64,000 bases of DNA, taken from the NCBI RefSeq assembly GCF_001411555.2, contig NC_049903.1:15915234-15979233 (forward strand). The letters run 5' to 3'. A program made the translations under genes and the position numbers. The stretch comes from Juglans regia (taxonomy: Eukaryota > Streptophyta > Magnoliopsida > Fagales > Juglandaceae). The notes below the pieces were generated by a model that saw nothing but the letters and a program-made list of their open reading frames with translations, was not told where the DNA came from and did not search any database. Positions 47,490 to 59,814 of this stretch are shown here, piece by piece. How positions within the stretch are numbered: the stretch's first letter is position 1; every line of letters starts with the position of its first letter.

Positions 47490-50400
47490 CCATTAAGTTG
47501 AAGAAAGAAGATGGTGAAACTCTTGTCACTCATTCGGGAGATGTGACAAAACTTTCTACCAGTGACGAGATGTGTCTGCAAGTTGCAGGCCACAATGTTG
47601 AGTGGGTGATAGACATAGCAGCATCATACCACAGCACTTCCCCTAGTGAATTGTTCACTCGTACAAAGCAGGAGACTTTGGTACGATAAGGATGACGAAC
47701 ACCAGTTTCTCAAAGATCGTGAGAGTTGGCGAAGTGCAGATAAAAACCAACATTGGTTGCACCATGGTGTTGAAGGATCGACACATTCCTGACCTTGGCT
47801 TAACCTGATTTCTGGAACAGCCCTTGATCAACTATGTTATGACAGCTATTTCAGCAAAGGCACTTGGAAGCTGTCACAAGGTGCCATGGTTGTCGCCCGA
47901 GGACATATTTGCAGTACGTTGTACAAGACCCATGTGAAGATCGGTTATGATAGCCTCAATGCAGTGGAAGACGAGGCATCACAGAATCTGTGGCACAAGA
48001 GACTTGGACACATGGGTGAAAAAGGGGTTGGATAGGCTTGTGAAGAAGACACTCATCAAAGTTTCCAAAAGAACAGCGTTAAACCCTTGTGAGTACTATT
48101 TGTTTGGTAAACAGCGCAGAGTCTCATTTCATTCCTCTACAAAGAGAGGATCAGAGTTGTTGAGTCTGGTACACTCTGATGTATGTGGTCCCATGGAAGA
48201 AGAGTCATTGGGAGGTAATAGATATTTCATGACATTCATTGATGATGCTTCACGAAAGGTTTGGGTATATGTTTTGAAATCAAATGATCAGGTCTTCAAG
48301 TACTTCAAGAGTTTCCACACCCTAGGGGAAAGAGATACGAGAAAGAAGTTGAAGTGCCTGTAAACAAACAATGGAGGATAATATAGTTTCAAAAGGTTCG
48401 TTGCATACTGCGCTAATCATGGTATTCGACATGAGAAGACAGTCTCATATACCCCTCATCACAATGGTGTAGCTGAAAGAATGAATCGAACCATCATGGA
48501 AAGAACAAGATGCATGCTCAGTATGGCCAAGTTACCAAAGCCATTCTGGAATGAAGCTGTTCGTGCTACCTGGTACCTGATCAACAGATCACCTTCTGCA
48601 CCACTGGAATTTGAAGTTTCTAAGAAGGTTTGGTCTAGAAAAGATGTCTCTTACTCTCACCTGAGAGTGTTTGGGTGCAAAGCCTTTGCACACGTATCCA
48701 ACAAGCTGAGACAGAAGCTCGATGTCAAGTCAACTCCATGTATCTTTGTTGGATATGGAGATGAATAATTCGGATACAAGTTATGGGATCCAAAGACAAA
48801 GAGAATTGTCAGAAGTAGGGACGTTGTGTTCCATGAAAACCAGCACATAGGAACTGAAGCTTCCTCAACATCAAGAGAGCTTAGTTCCTATACCCCAAAT
48901 CCTGCACCATTACAGTTTGCAACAAATAATGAGGATGTACAAGATCTAGATCTAGAAGTAGAAGAAGAAGCTCAGGGTGTCGAGCAGGGGGACCAAGAAC
49001 CCTCTCCACCAGAAGCTGGTGTACCACCACATGGGTTAGATGGTGATGAACCTCCTTTGCTTGATGAACCTCAACCAAGAAGATATGCAAGAGGCTGCCT
49101 TCTGATTCCATCGAAGAGATATCCAGAATCAGACTATATTCTACTTATTGATGAGGGGGAACCAGAGAGCTTATAAGAAGTTCAAACTCATGCTAATAGA
49201 AGCCTATGGGTGCAGGCAATGTAAGAAGAGATGAGTTATTCGCAGAAAAATCAGATCTATAAGTTGGTGAAATTTCCTGAATGAAAGAAAGTCCTAAAGA
49301 ACAAATGGGTGTTCAAGTTGAAGAAAGATGACCTAGGAAAGTTGATAAAGCACAAGGCCAGATTTGTTGTCAAAGAATTCCAACAGAAAAATGGAATCAA
49401 CTTTGACGAGATGTTTTCTCAGGTGGGTGAAGATGATGTCAATCCGGATTGGTAGCCAGCTTGAATTTGGTACTCAAACATATGGATGTGAAGACAGCCT
49501 TTCTCCATGGAGATTTGGAGGAGGAAATCTATATGGAGCAACCAAAAGGGTTTGAATCTCCAAGGAAAGATCACTTAGTTTGCAAGCTAAAGAATAGTCT
49601 ATATGGCTTCAAGCAAGCGTTGAGGCAATCGTATAAGAAGTTCGACTTATTCATGATGAGTCATGGTTACAAAAGACTTGTTGAAGATCAGTGTGGGTAT
49701 GTTCAAAGATTCCAGGATGAAAAGTTTGTCATGCTCCTTCTTTACGTTGATGATATATTAATCATTGGTGATGATAGGTTCATGATTAACAAACTAAAGA
49801 AGGAATTATCCAAGTCCTTTGACATGAAGGACTTAGGCCCAGCACAGCAAATTTTGGGCATGAAGATTGTTCGTGATACGAAAGCCAAAATGGTGTGGCT
49901 ATCACAACAAAAATATATATGTTGAACGGGTTATAAGACGTTTTAACATGGGAGATGCTAAGCCAATGAATACTCCACTTGCTAGCCACTTCAAGTTGGG
50001 CAAGAGCTCGTGTCCTTTTTCAAAGAAAGAGATTGAAGATATGGAAGTAGTCCCCTACTCTTCAGTAGTACGAAGCCTGATGTATGCAATGGTTTGTACC
50101 AGACCAAATATTGCTCATGTTGTAGGCATGGTGAGCAGATTCCTTTCAAATCCAAGAAATGATCATTGGGAAGCAATCAAGTGGATTCTCAGGTACCTGA
50201 AAGGTACATTGAAGATGTGCTTGTGTTTTGGAAGAGCTAAACCTGTTTTGGAAGGCTATACTAATTTAGATATGGCAGGAGATCTGGATAGCTGGAAATC
50301 TACTTCGGGATTTCTCTTCACCTTTGCAGGAGGAGCTGTCTCTTGGCAGTCCAAATTTCAGAAGTGTGTTGCTTTATCTATAATAGAGGCAGAATACATT

Positions 50401-50712
50401 GTCGTAGCGGAGACCAAGAAAAAGATGTTGTGGATGAAGCGTTTTCTCCAAGAACTAGGGATTAATTAATAAGACTATAAGGTACATTGTGATAGTTAAA
50501 GTGCTCTAGACTTGAGCAAGAATTCCATGTACCATTCCCGCACCAAGCATATTGATATCCACTATCATTGGATATGTAAAGCGATGGAACAACAGTTGTT
50601 GAAGCTTGTGAAGATCCATACGAAAGAGAATCTAGCAGACATGCTAACGAAGGTGGTTACAAGTGAGAAGTTTGAGTTATGCAGAGACATAGCTGGAATG
50701 GATAGCATCTAG
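47490..50712 (+). pseudogene. Copia pol remnant (protease, integrase, RT, RNase H)
   Basis: Protease: EWVIDIAASYHSTSP near 47600, where DTGAS is usual. Integrase: LWHKRLGHMGEKG near 47990, catalytic Asp in LVHSDVCGPM near 48170 and FIDDASRKVWVYV near 48240, Glu region VAERMNRTIMERTR near 48470. Reverse transcriptase: MDVKTAFLHGDLEEEIYMEQ near 49480 and the YVDD box in LLYVDDILIIGDD near 49740. RNase H: STSGFLFTFAGGAVSWQSK near 50300, SIIEAEYI near 50380 and KHIDIHYHWI near 50550. The frame is broken by several stops and shifts (for example near 48361, 48766, 49174 and 49924). The stop is at 50710-50712. Confidence 0.92.
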
Positions 50713-50736
50713 GTAGATGGGTATGGAGGGGAGAAT
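50713..50736 (+). other. Copia polypurine tract
   Basis: GTAGATGGGTATGGAGGGGA then GAAT, purine-rich and directly abutting the 3' LTR at 50737. Confidence 0.75.
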
Positions 50737-51144
50737 TGTTGAAGTCCATGCCCATGCCCATGCCTGAGCAGTCCACAATGGCTGCTTAGCGGTCAGCAGG
50801 TAACTGCATTTGCAGTTACCAATTGAATGCAAATTAAATGCATTCATACTGATATTTGCCTATAAATTGAGGCTCCCAGTGAGAGCCTTAGACACACCAA
50901 GGAAGAAGAGAAAAGAGAGAGAGTTAGGACAACTCTAAGAGAAAAGAGAGAGAGTTAGTTGAATTGAGTGGAATGTGATCCTCCACTTCTGTAATATTTT
51001 CATATTCCACAATTTATTAGTAAAGCCATTTTCTGTGGATGTAAGAAGTTGCCAAACCATGTTAAATTCTTGGTGTCACTGAATGCGTGGGTGTGCTCTT
51101 TTATTTCCGTTTTTATTCATTCCGCTGTGTTGATTTCCCTAATA
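50737..51144 (+). repeat. Copia 3' LTR
   Basis: 408 bp, TGTTGAAGTCC...TTTCCCTAATA; the terminal CA has become TA. It carries an extra CCATGC repeat near the start relative to the 5' LTR. The TATA region reads TATAAATTGAGG. Confidence 0.94.
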
Positions 51145-51149
51145 GAATT

Positions 51150-51579
51150 GGCACCAGTTAACACAACGCGAATGAATAGATCTTCATGAACTTTGTTTGC
51201 AACATGTTGCCACCGATAAACAAGCTTGGTTTCATTTTGTTCCAAGTTTCTATTAACTTTGAATACAGTCACAGTTGATGAAACATGAACCAACTCGATT
51301 TTCCATACAACAATGATTCCAAAACTGGACCCTCCACCTCCTCGAATTAATGGCCGAAAACAATTCATCCCCCATGGATTTTCTATCAAGGATTCTACGC
51401 TTGACGTCAATTATTTGTGCAACAATAATATTATCTGCAGCAAGGCCATATTTGCGCATCAAGGAGCCATATCCTCCCCCACTAAAGTGTCCACCAACAC
51501 CCACAGTCAGGCAAAGTCCCGCCGGAAAGCCAAAATTTATACTTTTCTCAGCAATCCTATAATAAAATTCACTAATAAT
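51150..51579 (-). pseudogene. BBE-B, middle piece
   Basis: Reads, from 51579 downward, [20 protein letters not shown] then [40 protein letters not shown] and [20 protein letters not shown] in a shifted frame. The Cys of FPAGLC is the family's 6-S-cysteinyl FAD attachment residue. A frameshift near 51350-51370 separates two frames. It is bounded by the Copia target site (51145-51149) and the solo-LTR target site (51575-51579). Confidence 0.9.
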
Positions 51580-54277
51580 TGTAACGCCCGTCCTTGTGGT
51601 GGGACTTTTTCCAAAATATTTTTATAAAAGGATGACGGGAATTACAGTCCTATTTAAAACTTTTCACTTGCATACCCAGGGTGCGAGACTCCACGTTTAT
51701 AAATTAAAATGTGCTTTGGAATAAAAGTGGTTTACAGCGGAAAACATAAATCTTGAACTAAAAAGGCCTCTCATATGTTTAAAACTCGTGCCTAGACTTC
51801 GGTGTTCTTCCCTATGGGTCGTGTCCGTCCTAATCATGTAGTTCCTGTGGGGGGAGGGACATGCATAAACACTAAAATGAGTCGAAGACTCGTAAGCATT
51901 ACTTCATACAGTTAAAATATAACAACATAAGTTTTCATTCATGCATTCATCACTCGTATATACTATTACGTGCGTGCATACGTGCATTCATTTGAAAACG
52001 TTACTGGACGGAGTTTTTTCTCTTTTAAACATGGGCTTCCTTTTCGTAAAACATTTCTCCCGTCAGTGCCTTCATTTCTTCAAGAGTTCGTGCATGTTTA
52101 CGTGCATACGTGCGTTCTTTTGAAAACTTCACTGGAAGGGACTTTTCTTTTCAAAATGCTTTCCTTTCTTTAAAACGTGTCCCCTGTCAGTGCCTTCATT
52201 TCTTAAAGGTTTGTGCATTCGTGTTTTCATACATACATGCATACATCCATTCATTCTTATCACTTTCATAGGCCAGTACACACTGTTACGCCCCGTGTGT
52301 TTGGGGTTAGCGGTCTTCCTTTGGACCTTGATTCCGCCCGTGGCCACGGGTTGGGAATCCCTTTCATAGGGGGCAGCACTGGGTGCACTTCCAGTACTAC
52401 TTACTCGGCATTGCAATCTACCCATTCCTTGGTACCCTTTTTCATTCATTCATGTGGCCGTTACATATCTTCATACATTCATGCTTTCATTTCTTTCTTT
52501 CTTGCTTTTCATTCATTCGTTCATTCGCTCATGTCAACTCGAAAGAGCTGGAGCTTTCATTAATTTCTTTCTTTCATTTAACAGTCCTTTCTTTTCATGA
52601 GAAAACATTTTTTTTTTCGTTTGAAAATATCGTTTGGGGCGAAGCCCAAAAATGATCTTTTCGTCTTTCAGTTCATTTCAGTTCTATCATTTCTTTAATA
52701 GTTCGTTCGTGGAAAACTTCATTTAAGAACATACATGGGCTTAAACATCAACTTTCGTGGCATCCTTAAGCGTCACCTTGAACGTCGTCAATCGTGGCAT
52801 CTACGAGCGTCACCTCGTGGCGCACATGACAACATCGGTTCGTAGGATCCACAAAAGCATCCGTTGTCATGCCTTTCATGCATCTTCATCAGTTTATGGA
52901 TTTTCTTAGAAAATACATACAATAGATACATCGTATAGTCATCCATTCAAATGCGTACAATTAATACTTTGGGTGCGTAAACAGGTGCTACCAAGGAGGG
53001 GCCGTACATACTTATACCTTTGAACACTTAGCATTTTCTTTCTTAAAACGTCTTTAGTCTTTTCTTAAAGTGTTATAAAGGAAAAGCTTTTATTTTCATT
53101 TTCTTTTATCTTATAAAGACTCTAGAAGAGTATAAACGTAACACTGACCTGGACTCCATGCTACTTGCATGTCATTCAGTCCATTCATGTGCTTCTGAGA
53201 TGGCAACCTACATGCATACACATACCTTAACATCATTCTCTATCTAATGCATAAAGAACTTGAACTATAAATAGAACTACGCTATACTTGGAACACTATC
53301 CTTCTATCCCATGCACTTACGTGCCCTTCACTATGTTAAAACCTTCGGGGACCACTTATGGTCACCACAACTTCCAACTCAAAGTCTTGTCTCAAGTGCT
53401 TATCCACTAAAGTGAACCTATGTTTCACCTTAGGATTAAAACACTAAGACATTCGTCTTACTCTTCTTACAACCACATTCGACGCATGATTTTGATCGAT
53501 GGAATCACACATCTCAATCCTAACAATGCATCCGTCACTACCTTCATCAATTTTAGCCCACACTAAATCCTCATTCCCATCCATACAAGCACACGGCTCT
53601 AAGCTAACTTTGAGGCTCAAGCACCGTGTAAATGTACTTAGGACAGATTACCCATTACATATGGTGAATCCATCTGACACGTGTGTCTCACCATGTTACA
53701 CGTGTGCCTTCCCCCTTTATCACCTAAGATCAACATATAACATGTTGATCACCTGCTCGTAGGGACAAGAGCCATACTCCGATACCAATCTTCTCTTAAC
53801 CCGGCCAGCATGACTCTTCATGCTACCCGTCCCTTTTGATAGTTCATCCTAACACTTAACACGACAAGACTCCATTCACAACTACGCCTGATGTCACGTC
53901 ACATAGCTCGAGATTACTCCAGAGCGACACTGTGACCTTGTCGCGTTACCCAACATTCTGCTACGTCACTCCTGACTCATCACGAGTACGGTTTCTCACG
54001 TACTCCCATCACATCGTGACATCTCGTCACTTTCCCTTTACGCCATTCCTACACTTTAACACTTCACCCATCATAAGCATGACTTCCAATAACCACGTCA
54101 CTTCGTGACGTTGCCCAGTCATGCTTTCGCTGCGTAGTCTTACACTTGTTCCACTACTTCACCCATCACAAGCACGACTGTCAGTTGTTATGTCACTTCG
54201 TGACATTCCTCAGTCATGCTTTTGCTGCGCACTCTTGTACTTGTTCTGCTACTTTGCGCATACTCCTAGCCATAAGA

Positions 54278-56795
54278 TGTAAGGCCCAGTTTCTTCATCA
54301 AGTGGCCCGGACCTAGTGTGAAAATGGCCCAGCCATTTTAGTGTTTAGTAAGGGTTTCGAACGACGTCGTTTTTGGAGGTGAGTGTTTCTTCTTCAACTT
54401 CCGTTTCTTTCTCTCTTTTCTTTTTGCATTTCTTTGCTTCAGTTCAGTTTCTTCCGCACTCCTCTCTCTCGCACGTCTCTCCTTTCTTTTTTTCGGTTTC
54501 ATTTTTATTCCTTGTTGTGGCGTTATTTTGTGGCTTCTGAAACTCATACCCATAACTCCCCATTTCAGTTTTCACTTAAATCAATTCCTCACTTTGCAGC
54601 AGAGCACGGGATTCCCTCTTGCATCTCTCCAGCTTTTCCGTTGGTTCTCTTCCTCTACAAACTTGGCTCTTCTCTTCCTCTTGTTCGAGTTTTCGTCTTT
54701 TGGTAAATCTCTCTCTTTTCCCTCAAGTCGATTTTTTTCTCTCCTCTTAGTTGTTTTCGGGTTTCATGCAATTTTTGACTTTGAATGTTTGTAGATTGTG
54801 CTGCTGCGTTCTTTCCCACTCCGAAACCCCACTTGACGCTCATTCTCTTACAATCCAGTTGGTTTCACTTCTGTCTGCTCAGTGTTTAATCTCTTTGCTG
54901 TGGTTTGGCGTTGAACTCTGTGAACGGGTAAGGAAGCCGTGAACCACTCTCTTTCATGGTGTAGTTTATGGCTTTTATTTGTTTGAGTGTGGGAAGGATT
55001 TCTTCTATTTATAATTAGAGTTGAGGGCTTAGTATTATGATGGTTTGGTTGTTGATGAAGGAGTATAAATTTCGGGATTTTTGTTGAGGTGCTGTGGTAT
55101 ATTGTTGGGTTGACGTGGGGTGTAGGATGAGTTCTGTTTTTGTTCAGGGTTATGTTAGTTGTTTTGAGTTTTGAAATATTTGGGTTGGAGGTTCGGTAAA
55201 GCATTTGGATACTCTTTTGAGTAGGTGCTGTTTTTATACGGGTGGGTTCGTATTTTTGGCCATTGAAGTAAGATTAATATTTTATTTATAAGGTTGACGT
55301 TAATCTTGGGGAATGGTTAGGATAATACCAAAGACTAGTACTTGATTCTTGAGTTGGATTTTCGGGCTGTCCACTGTGTTTTTTTTATTAAGTGGTTGAC
55401 TTAGTGTGTTAAATTGTGGGTTTTATTTAATTATTGGATGAGGTTATGCCTTTTGTCTTTTAATACTCGGTGTATATTTCTTTTGTTTTATGAATAGGTG
55501 ACGAGACTAATAGAGGTCATTTTCAAGGCTTAGATAATACGCTACAAGAGTCAGGTAAGCGGGGTTCCTATGCTAGGCTTTACACGAATTATTTGAGACT
55601 GAGGTTGATTTTCTGAAAACTTTGCATATTTTTGTGGTGAAATGAGAACTTGGGAAAAACAAAACCAACCTCGATCGTTTATTTGCATACTCATGAAATC
55701 TGTACGAAAAAAAGAAAAATATGTTCTGACATGCATTGTGTAGACATGAGCCAAATTCTGTTATGTGATTTCTGAAATCTGAAAAATGAGCGATATTGAG
55801 AATATGAAAAGTTGTGCATTTATTCGAAAAGATATTCTGGCTTTTGTGTTCAGTGTGTGTAAACTGTTTGATTCTGTTTTGATACTCTGTATTATTTTGA
55901 TATAACATCTGAAAACCTTTGGCATGGTGTACTGGTTTTCGTATCTGACTCTGTCTCTGCTTTGCTCTGCTCTGCTCTGTTATGCTCTGCTCTGTTTGGG
56001 TTGGTACCAACTTCTCTGTCTCTGAGTGCACCCACTTTGGAAACAAAGTGGTTTTATTGTGGTCTTTCCTGTGTGCACACTCGGGGCTCCGAGAAGAATA
56101 AAGGAAAGATTTCACCTCTGTCTCTGCCTGGTTTGGCCACCGGGGTTAGCACAACCCTACCACGGGGGTGAAATATGGTCTCTGCTCTGTTTGATGCTCT
56201 GTTTTGATCTGATGATGATACTCGGTTTATGTTATGCCAAAGCACTATGGGTTTTTACTTGTCTTAAAACCATTGCTCTGTTACTCTTGAAAATATGTTT
56301 TGTTCTGCATGTTAACTCTGGAAAATATTTTGTTCTGCATGCTATTCTTTGTAAATGCTCATGTTTGCACGCTAGCATATGATTTCTGCTTACTGAGTTG
56401 TGATAACTCACCCCTTATCATGATAATATTTTTCAGACGATATGGAGAGTCCAAGTGAGGACCTGGATTAGATTGGTGAACGTGTTTAAGTTGAGGAGAT
56501 GTGGTTAGAAGAAGGACTTCTGATGTCCTTAGTTTTAATTATATTTTCGAGTTTAGTAGGACCTATGGTTTTATTAGTTTGGTATGTTACTATTACCGGG
56601 AGATTGTGGACTCTTTGATATTTTTTTATTATTGCATTAAAGATTGTGTGGAGTTTGTAATAAGATTATTGAGAAGATATGAGATTGATTTCATTTATAA
56701 AGTTTTTTTGGAGATTATTCTTTGGATGTGTTGGGAGACATGTTTATGATTGACAAGTAGTAATTCTCCAAGCCACCCGGGTTTGGGGCGTTACA
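54278..56795 (+). mobile_element. Nested LTR in opposite orientation
   Basis: Starts TGTAAGGCCCAGTTTC and ends TTTGGGGCGTTACA. Bases 55540-56460 are the reverse complement in plan of the first part of the LTR at 210: AGGTAAGCGGGGTTCCTATGC (55554 area), GGGTTAGCACAACCCTACCA (56143 area) and GTGATAACTCACCCCTTATC (56399 area). The other half (54278-55540) is unlike that LTR and is pyrimidine-rich. The flanking 5-mers (TAAGA, ATCAT) do not match, so the insertion history is less clear than for the others. Confidence 0.72.
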
Positions 56796-56999
56796 ATCAT
56801 GGTGACACTTGTCACCTCAGACTACAGGCTATGCCATAACTATTTTGAGACACTGTTCCACAGTTCCCGACACTACCCATCACGTTCCACGCCCATCAAT
56901 CACATAACCATCCTTATTTCTACGACACGCCACACGGAGTGTCGCTACCACATGGAGTACACTTCACATATACTCCCTTGATACATACCACGCCACATC

Positions 57000-57330
57000 A
57001 CCACTATGGCATACCCACCATATGGTACATCACTATATCACATGGAGTACACTTGAGTGTACTCCATCCACATGCATTATGCCACATCACCATTATGGCA
57101 TATCCGCCACATGGTGCATCACCCATCAAATGGAGTACATTCCACATGTACTCCCCACATGTACCATACCCCACACAGAGTACACTCATCGTGTACTCCC
57201 TTCATACACACTACGGCACATCACCATTATGGCATATCCGCCATATGGTGCATCATTCCACCACATAGAGTACAATCCACGTGTACTCCTTTTACGTGCA
57301 CTACGCCACTGAGTACACTCCACTCATACT
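57000..57330. repeat. Tandem/inverted minisatellite in the long solo LTR
   Basis: Units of about 110-150 bp repeat ACATCACCATTATGGCATAT, CCGCCATATGGTGCATCA and a paired GAGTACACT...GTGTACTCC. The GGAGTACAC/GTGTACTCC pair recurs as small hairpins. Translations of this part are compositional. Confidence 0.7.
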
Positions 57331-59384
57331 CATCCCATTCCACAATACGCCAGGAGGGTATATTTTACATATACTCTCCTTGCCTCACATTACGCCTCAC
57401 ACAAAGTACACACAGCATGTACTATTCCCATTCCATCTGCCACGTCACCATTACAACACAACACACTTCCCAATATGCCCAACACTTCACAGCACACTAC
57501 ATGGCACAATACACCTCCATCCAACACAGATATCCCCAACACTTCACTACACATAATGCCCAACACTTCACTACACAGAATGCCCAACATTTCATCACAC
57601 GGCACCACATCACAATACCACAACTCCATTAATACTAACAGCATAGTCCACAACCTAGTCAACTAATCAATATCTAACATAATTAACGAGAGATAAAGGG
57701 TTATACCATCGACGGGATAACCCGTGCGTTGCTCGTTGATCGTCACAGCCGATGATGTCGGAAGAGTCATACGTGGCAGCTAACTCACATACGGTGACTG
57801 TTTAGGCGTTTGGATAGCTAGGTGTGGTCGTGGAAGGGCTCATGGTGGCCTTGTGATGGTGGCAAAGAGCATAACATGGCGGATCTAGCCGTGTGCAGTG
57901 GCGGTCAATCACACGCAGTGACTGTCCATCATGTGCAGTGGTTACCCACCACATAAAGTGGTGGTTTGGACCTAGGGGTCGACTAAGGGAGGTGCGGTGA
58001 ATCTCGTGGTGGCGTCGAGGTGGTGCCACGATGGCAGATCTGGCCATACAGTGGAGGAGAAGCCGTGGGAGAGTGAGAGAGCGTGTGCTTTCGTGGGTGG
58101 CAGATCGGGGCCGTAGGTGGTTGGCTTGGCTTGGTGGCAGCCTGAGGAGGCCGAAGGTGGCGGTGCACGGCAGTGCACGGTGTGCAACCCGTACGTGTGA
58201 AGAGAGGGAGAAGCCGTGCGGTGGAGAAGAGCTTCTGGCCATGGGTCACGTGGAGGAGGAAGGGGAAGGGGAGAGGAGGTCCATGGCGTCGTTCGGTGGT
58301 CGTGGGTGCCGCGTACAGTGGCGCTAGGGCCGCACACGGTGAAGCCGTGCGTGGGTCTCCTTGTGCGTGCGTGTGTGCGACGGAGGGAAGGTGGCTGCAT
58401 GGGAGGTGTTGAGTTCGCTGGGGAGTGGTGGCTGGTGGCAGAGGAAGCTGCTGAGGGAGTGGTGGCATCGTTGGGCGGCGAACGGCAGTGCTACGTGCGC
58501 CAAACCCATTCAGTCTGTGTACTTCCGAAATGGAGAAAGGGAGAGCGTGAGAGAAAGGGGCTGAGCTAGGGAGGCTCGCCAGAGTGAGAGCAAGCCATTG
58601 GTGGTGGAGATGACAGTCACCGGCGCACGGCGGCATCGGACTGTGAGGGAGAAGCTTCGGGCGTGAGAGCAGCCGCGTACTGCTTATGCTATGGAGAGGG
58701 AAGGGAGAGAGGGGGGGCTGCGAGAAATGAGGGAGAAAGAGAGGGGGTCTGGGTATTTAACCCAGTCCCTTCATTTGGGGATCTACACAACAATCTAACG
58801 ACGAGGGATTAAAACACTGATTCAAAATGCATTAACTATTAACTTAATTAATAGTGCTTAGAGGAATTAAAGTAGAATATTATTTTAAACTAACTTTAGT
58901 TTATAAAATAATATTCTTCATCATTAATAAAATGATGAAGTCTCACTTAACATATTTAAAAAGATTAAACCATTTAATTAATAAAAGCTTTCAACATAAT
59001 TTAAATTTCATAATATCTTAAATAATTGAAATCATTTTAATAATAATATTAAAATGATTTCCGACCATTATAATATTTTTGGAACTCTTCAAGAATATTA
59101 TGATTGTCGTATTTAAGATCAAATCTTAATTCAATAACAATGAAAATATTCCTTATAAACATTTTCAGCATATTTAAAACATTGGGCGTGCCCTAGAAGT
59201 CACAAGATATCTTTCGAAACATGTCATCATGGTTCGACACGCATGACGAGTCTCGCAGCCGCTAGACAGAAGGGCAAATGATCACATAATCTCTGCCTTC
59301 GAGATTTGCTTATGTCATAAAGACGAAACATACGTCAGAAAGAAGAAGCGTACGTAAGAAGAAGGAGCAGGGTATTACAATAAT

Positions 59385-59814
59385 GTCGCCGAATTCAACC
59401 CAAGTCGGGCCATCTTCTGTATCAACACTGATTGATCGAAGATTTATCATATCGATTATGAGAAATGGAACATCAGATACATAAGAAAGGCCGTCATAAT
59501 CATGACCACCGCTTCTAACGCTAATTTGCTGGCCATTCTTTTGGGAACAATTAATGGCTGCTTGAATTTGGGAGACATGTGATGGCGTAACAATGCAGCA
59601 TGAAGGGTTTTGTATGGAGAATTCCAATACAGATGAATACGAGGAATTGGCGGCGGTGTAAATGACTTGAGAAATTGAGGAGGTACTGGAGCTTCCAGCA
59701 TGAAGGGTCAGGCATTGAAGGAAGTCTTCATTAGTGTGAGCCGAAGTTGCCCATAGAAATGAGAAAAAAGTAAAAACAAATGGAAGCAGTGATGTCCCAA
59801 GAAACTTACTTCAT
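59385..59814 (-). pseudogene. BBE-B, 5' piece
   Basis: From ATG at 59814 the third codon is TAA and the frame must shift to read FLGTSLLPFVFTFFSFLWAT (signal peptide), NEDFLQCLTLHAG, SSYSSVLEFSIQNPSC and the FAD-attachment motif SVRSGGHDYDGLSY. It lacks about eight codons present in BBE-A after SIQNP. It ends WVEFGDI at the solo-LTR target site. A weakened TATA box (CACAATAAATAAT) lies near 59856-59866. Confidence 0.9.

Larger units (their letters stand above)
45872..51144 (+). mobile_element. Ty1/Copia LTR retrotransposon (Tork/TNT1-like), TSD GAATT
   Basis: LTRs at 45872-46268 and 50737-51144 bracket a 4.5-kb interior with gag and pol remnants in Copia order (integrase before reverse transcriptase). 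GAATT occurs at 45867-45871 and 51145-51149, and the flanking BBE-B exon rejoins exactly across one copy (CTAGAATTGGCA, as in BBE-C near 63508). The LTRs differ at roughly a tenth of positions by eye, so the insertion is not recent. Many stops make it inactive. It lies antisense to BBE-B. Confidence 0.95.
51580..59379. mobile_element. Long solo LTR in BBE-B, TSD ATAAT, with a nested inverted LTR
   Basis: The sequence starts TGTAACGCCCGTCC and ends AGCAGGGTATTACA. ATAAT flanks it at 51575-51579 and 59380-59384, and the BBE-B coding sequence resumes across it. Without the nested element (54278-56795) it measures about 5.3 kb. I find no gag-pol, PBS or second LTR, so a very long solo LTR is the simplest reading. 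It follows the plan of the other Gypsy LTRs: AT-rich start, ACGCCCCGTGTGTTTGGGGTT near 52286, minisatellite near 57000-57330, GC-rich part near 57830-58760 and AT-rich tail. Overlapping frames at 57802-58636 are compositional. Confidence 0.82.

Noticed and set aside
54383..54942. Overlapping Phe/Ser-rich frames suggesting a secreted protein
   Set aside because: They lie in a pyrimidine-rich part of the nested LTR, overlap in several phases and lack any family motif.
57020..57632. His/Tyr/Pro-rich 191-codon frame
   Set aside because: It is the translation of a tandem minisatellite, with similar frames in the other phases.
57802..58636. Frames up to 217 codons on the minus strand
   Set aside because: They overlap frames on both strands in the GC-rich part of the long solo LTR, with low-complexity translations and no recognisable family.
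56940..59379. Second half of the long LTR as an independent element
   Set aside because: No separate target duplication was found, whereas ATAAT at 51575 and 59380 unites both halves as one insertion.
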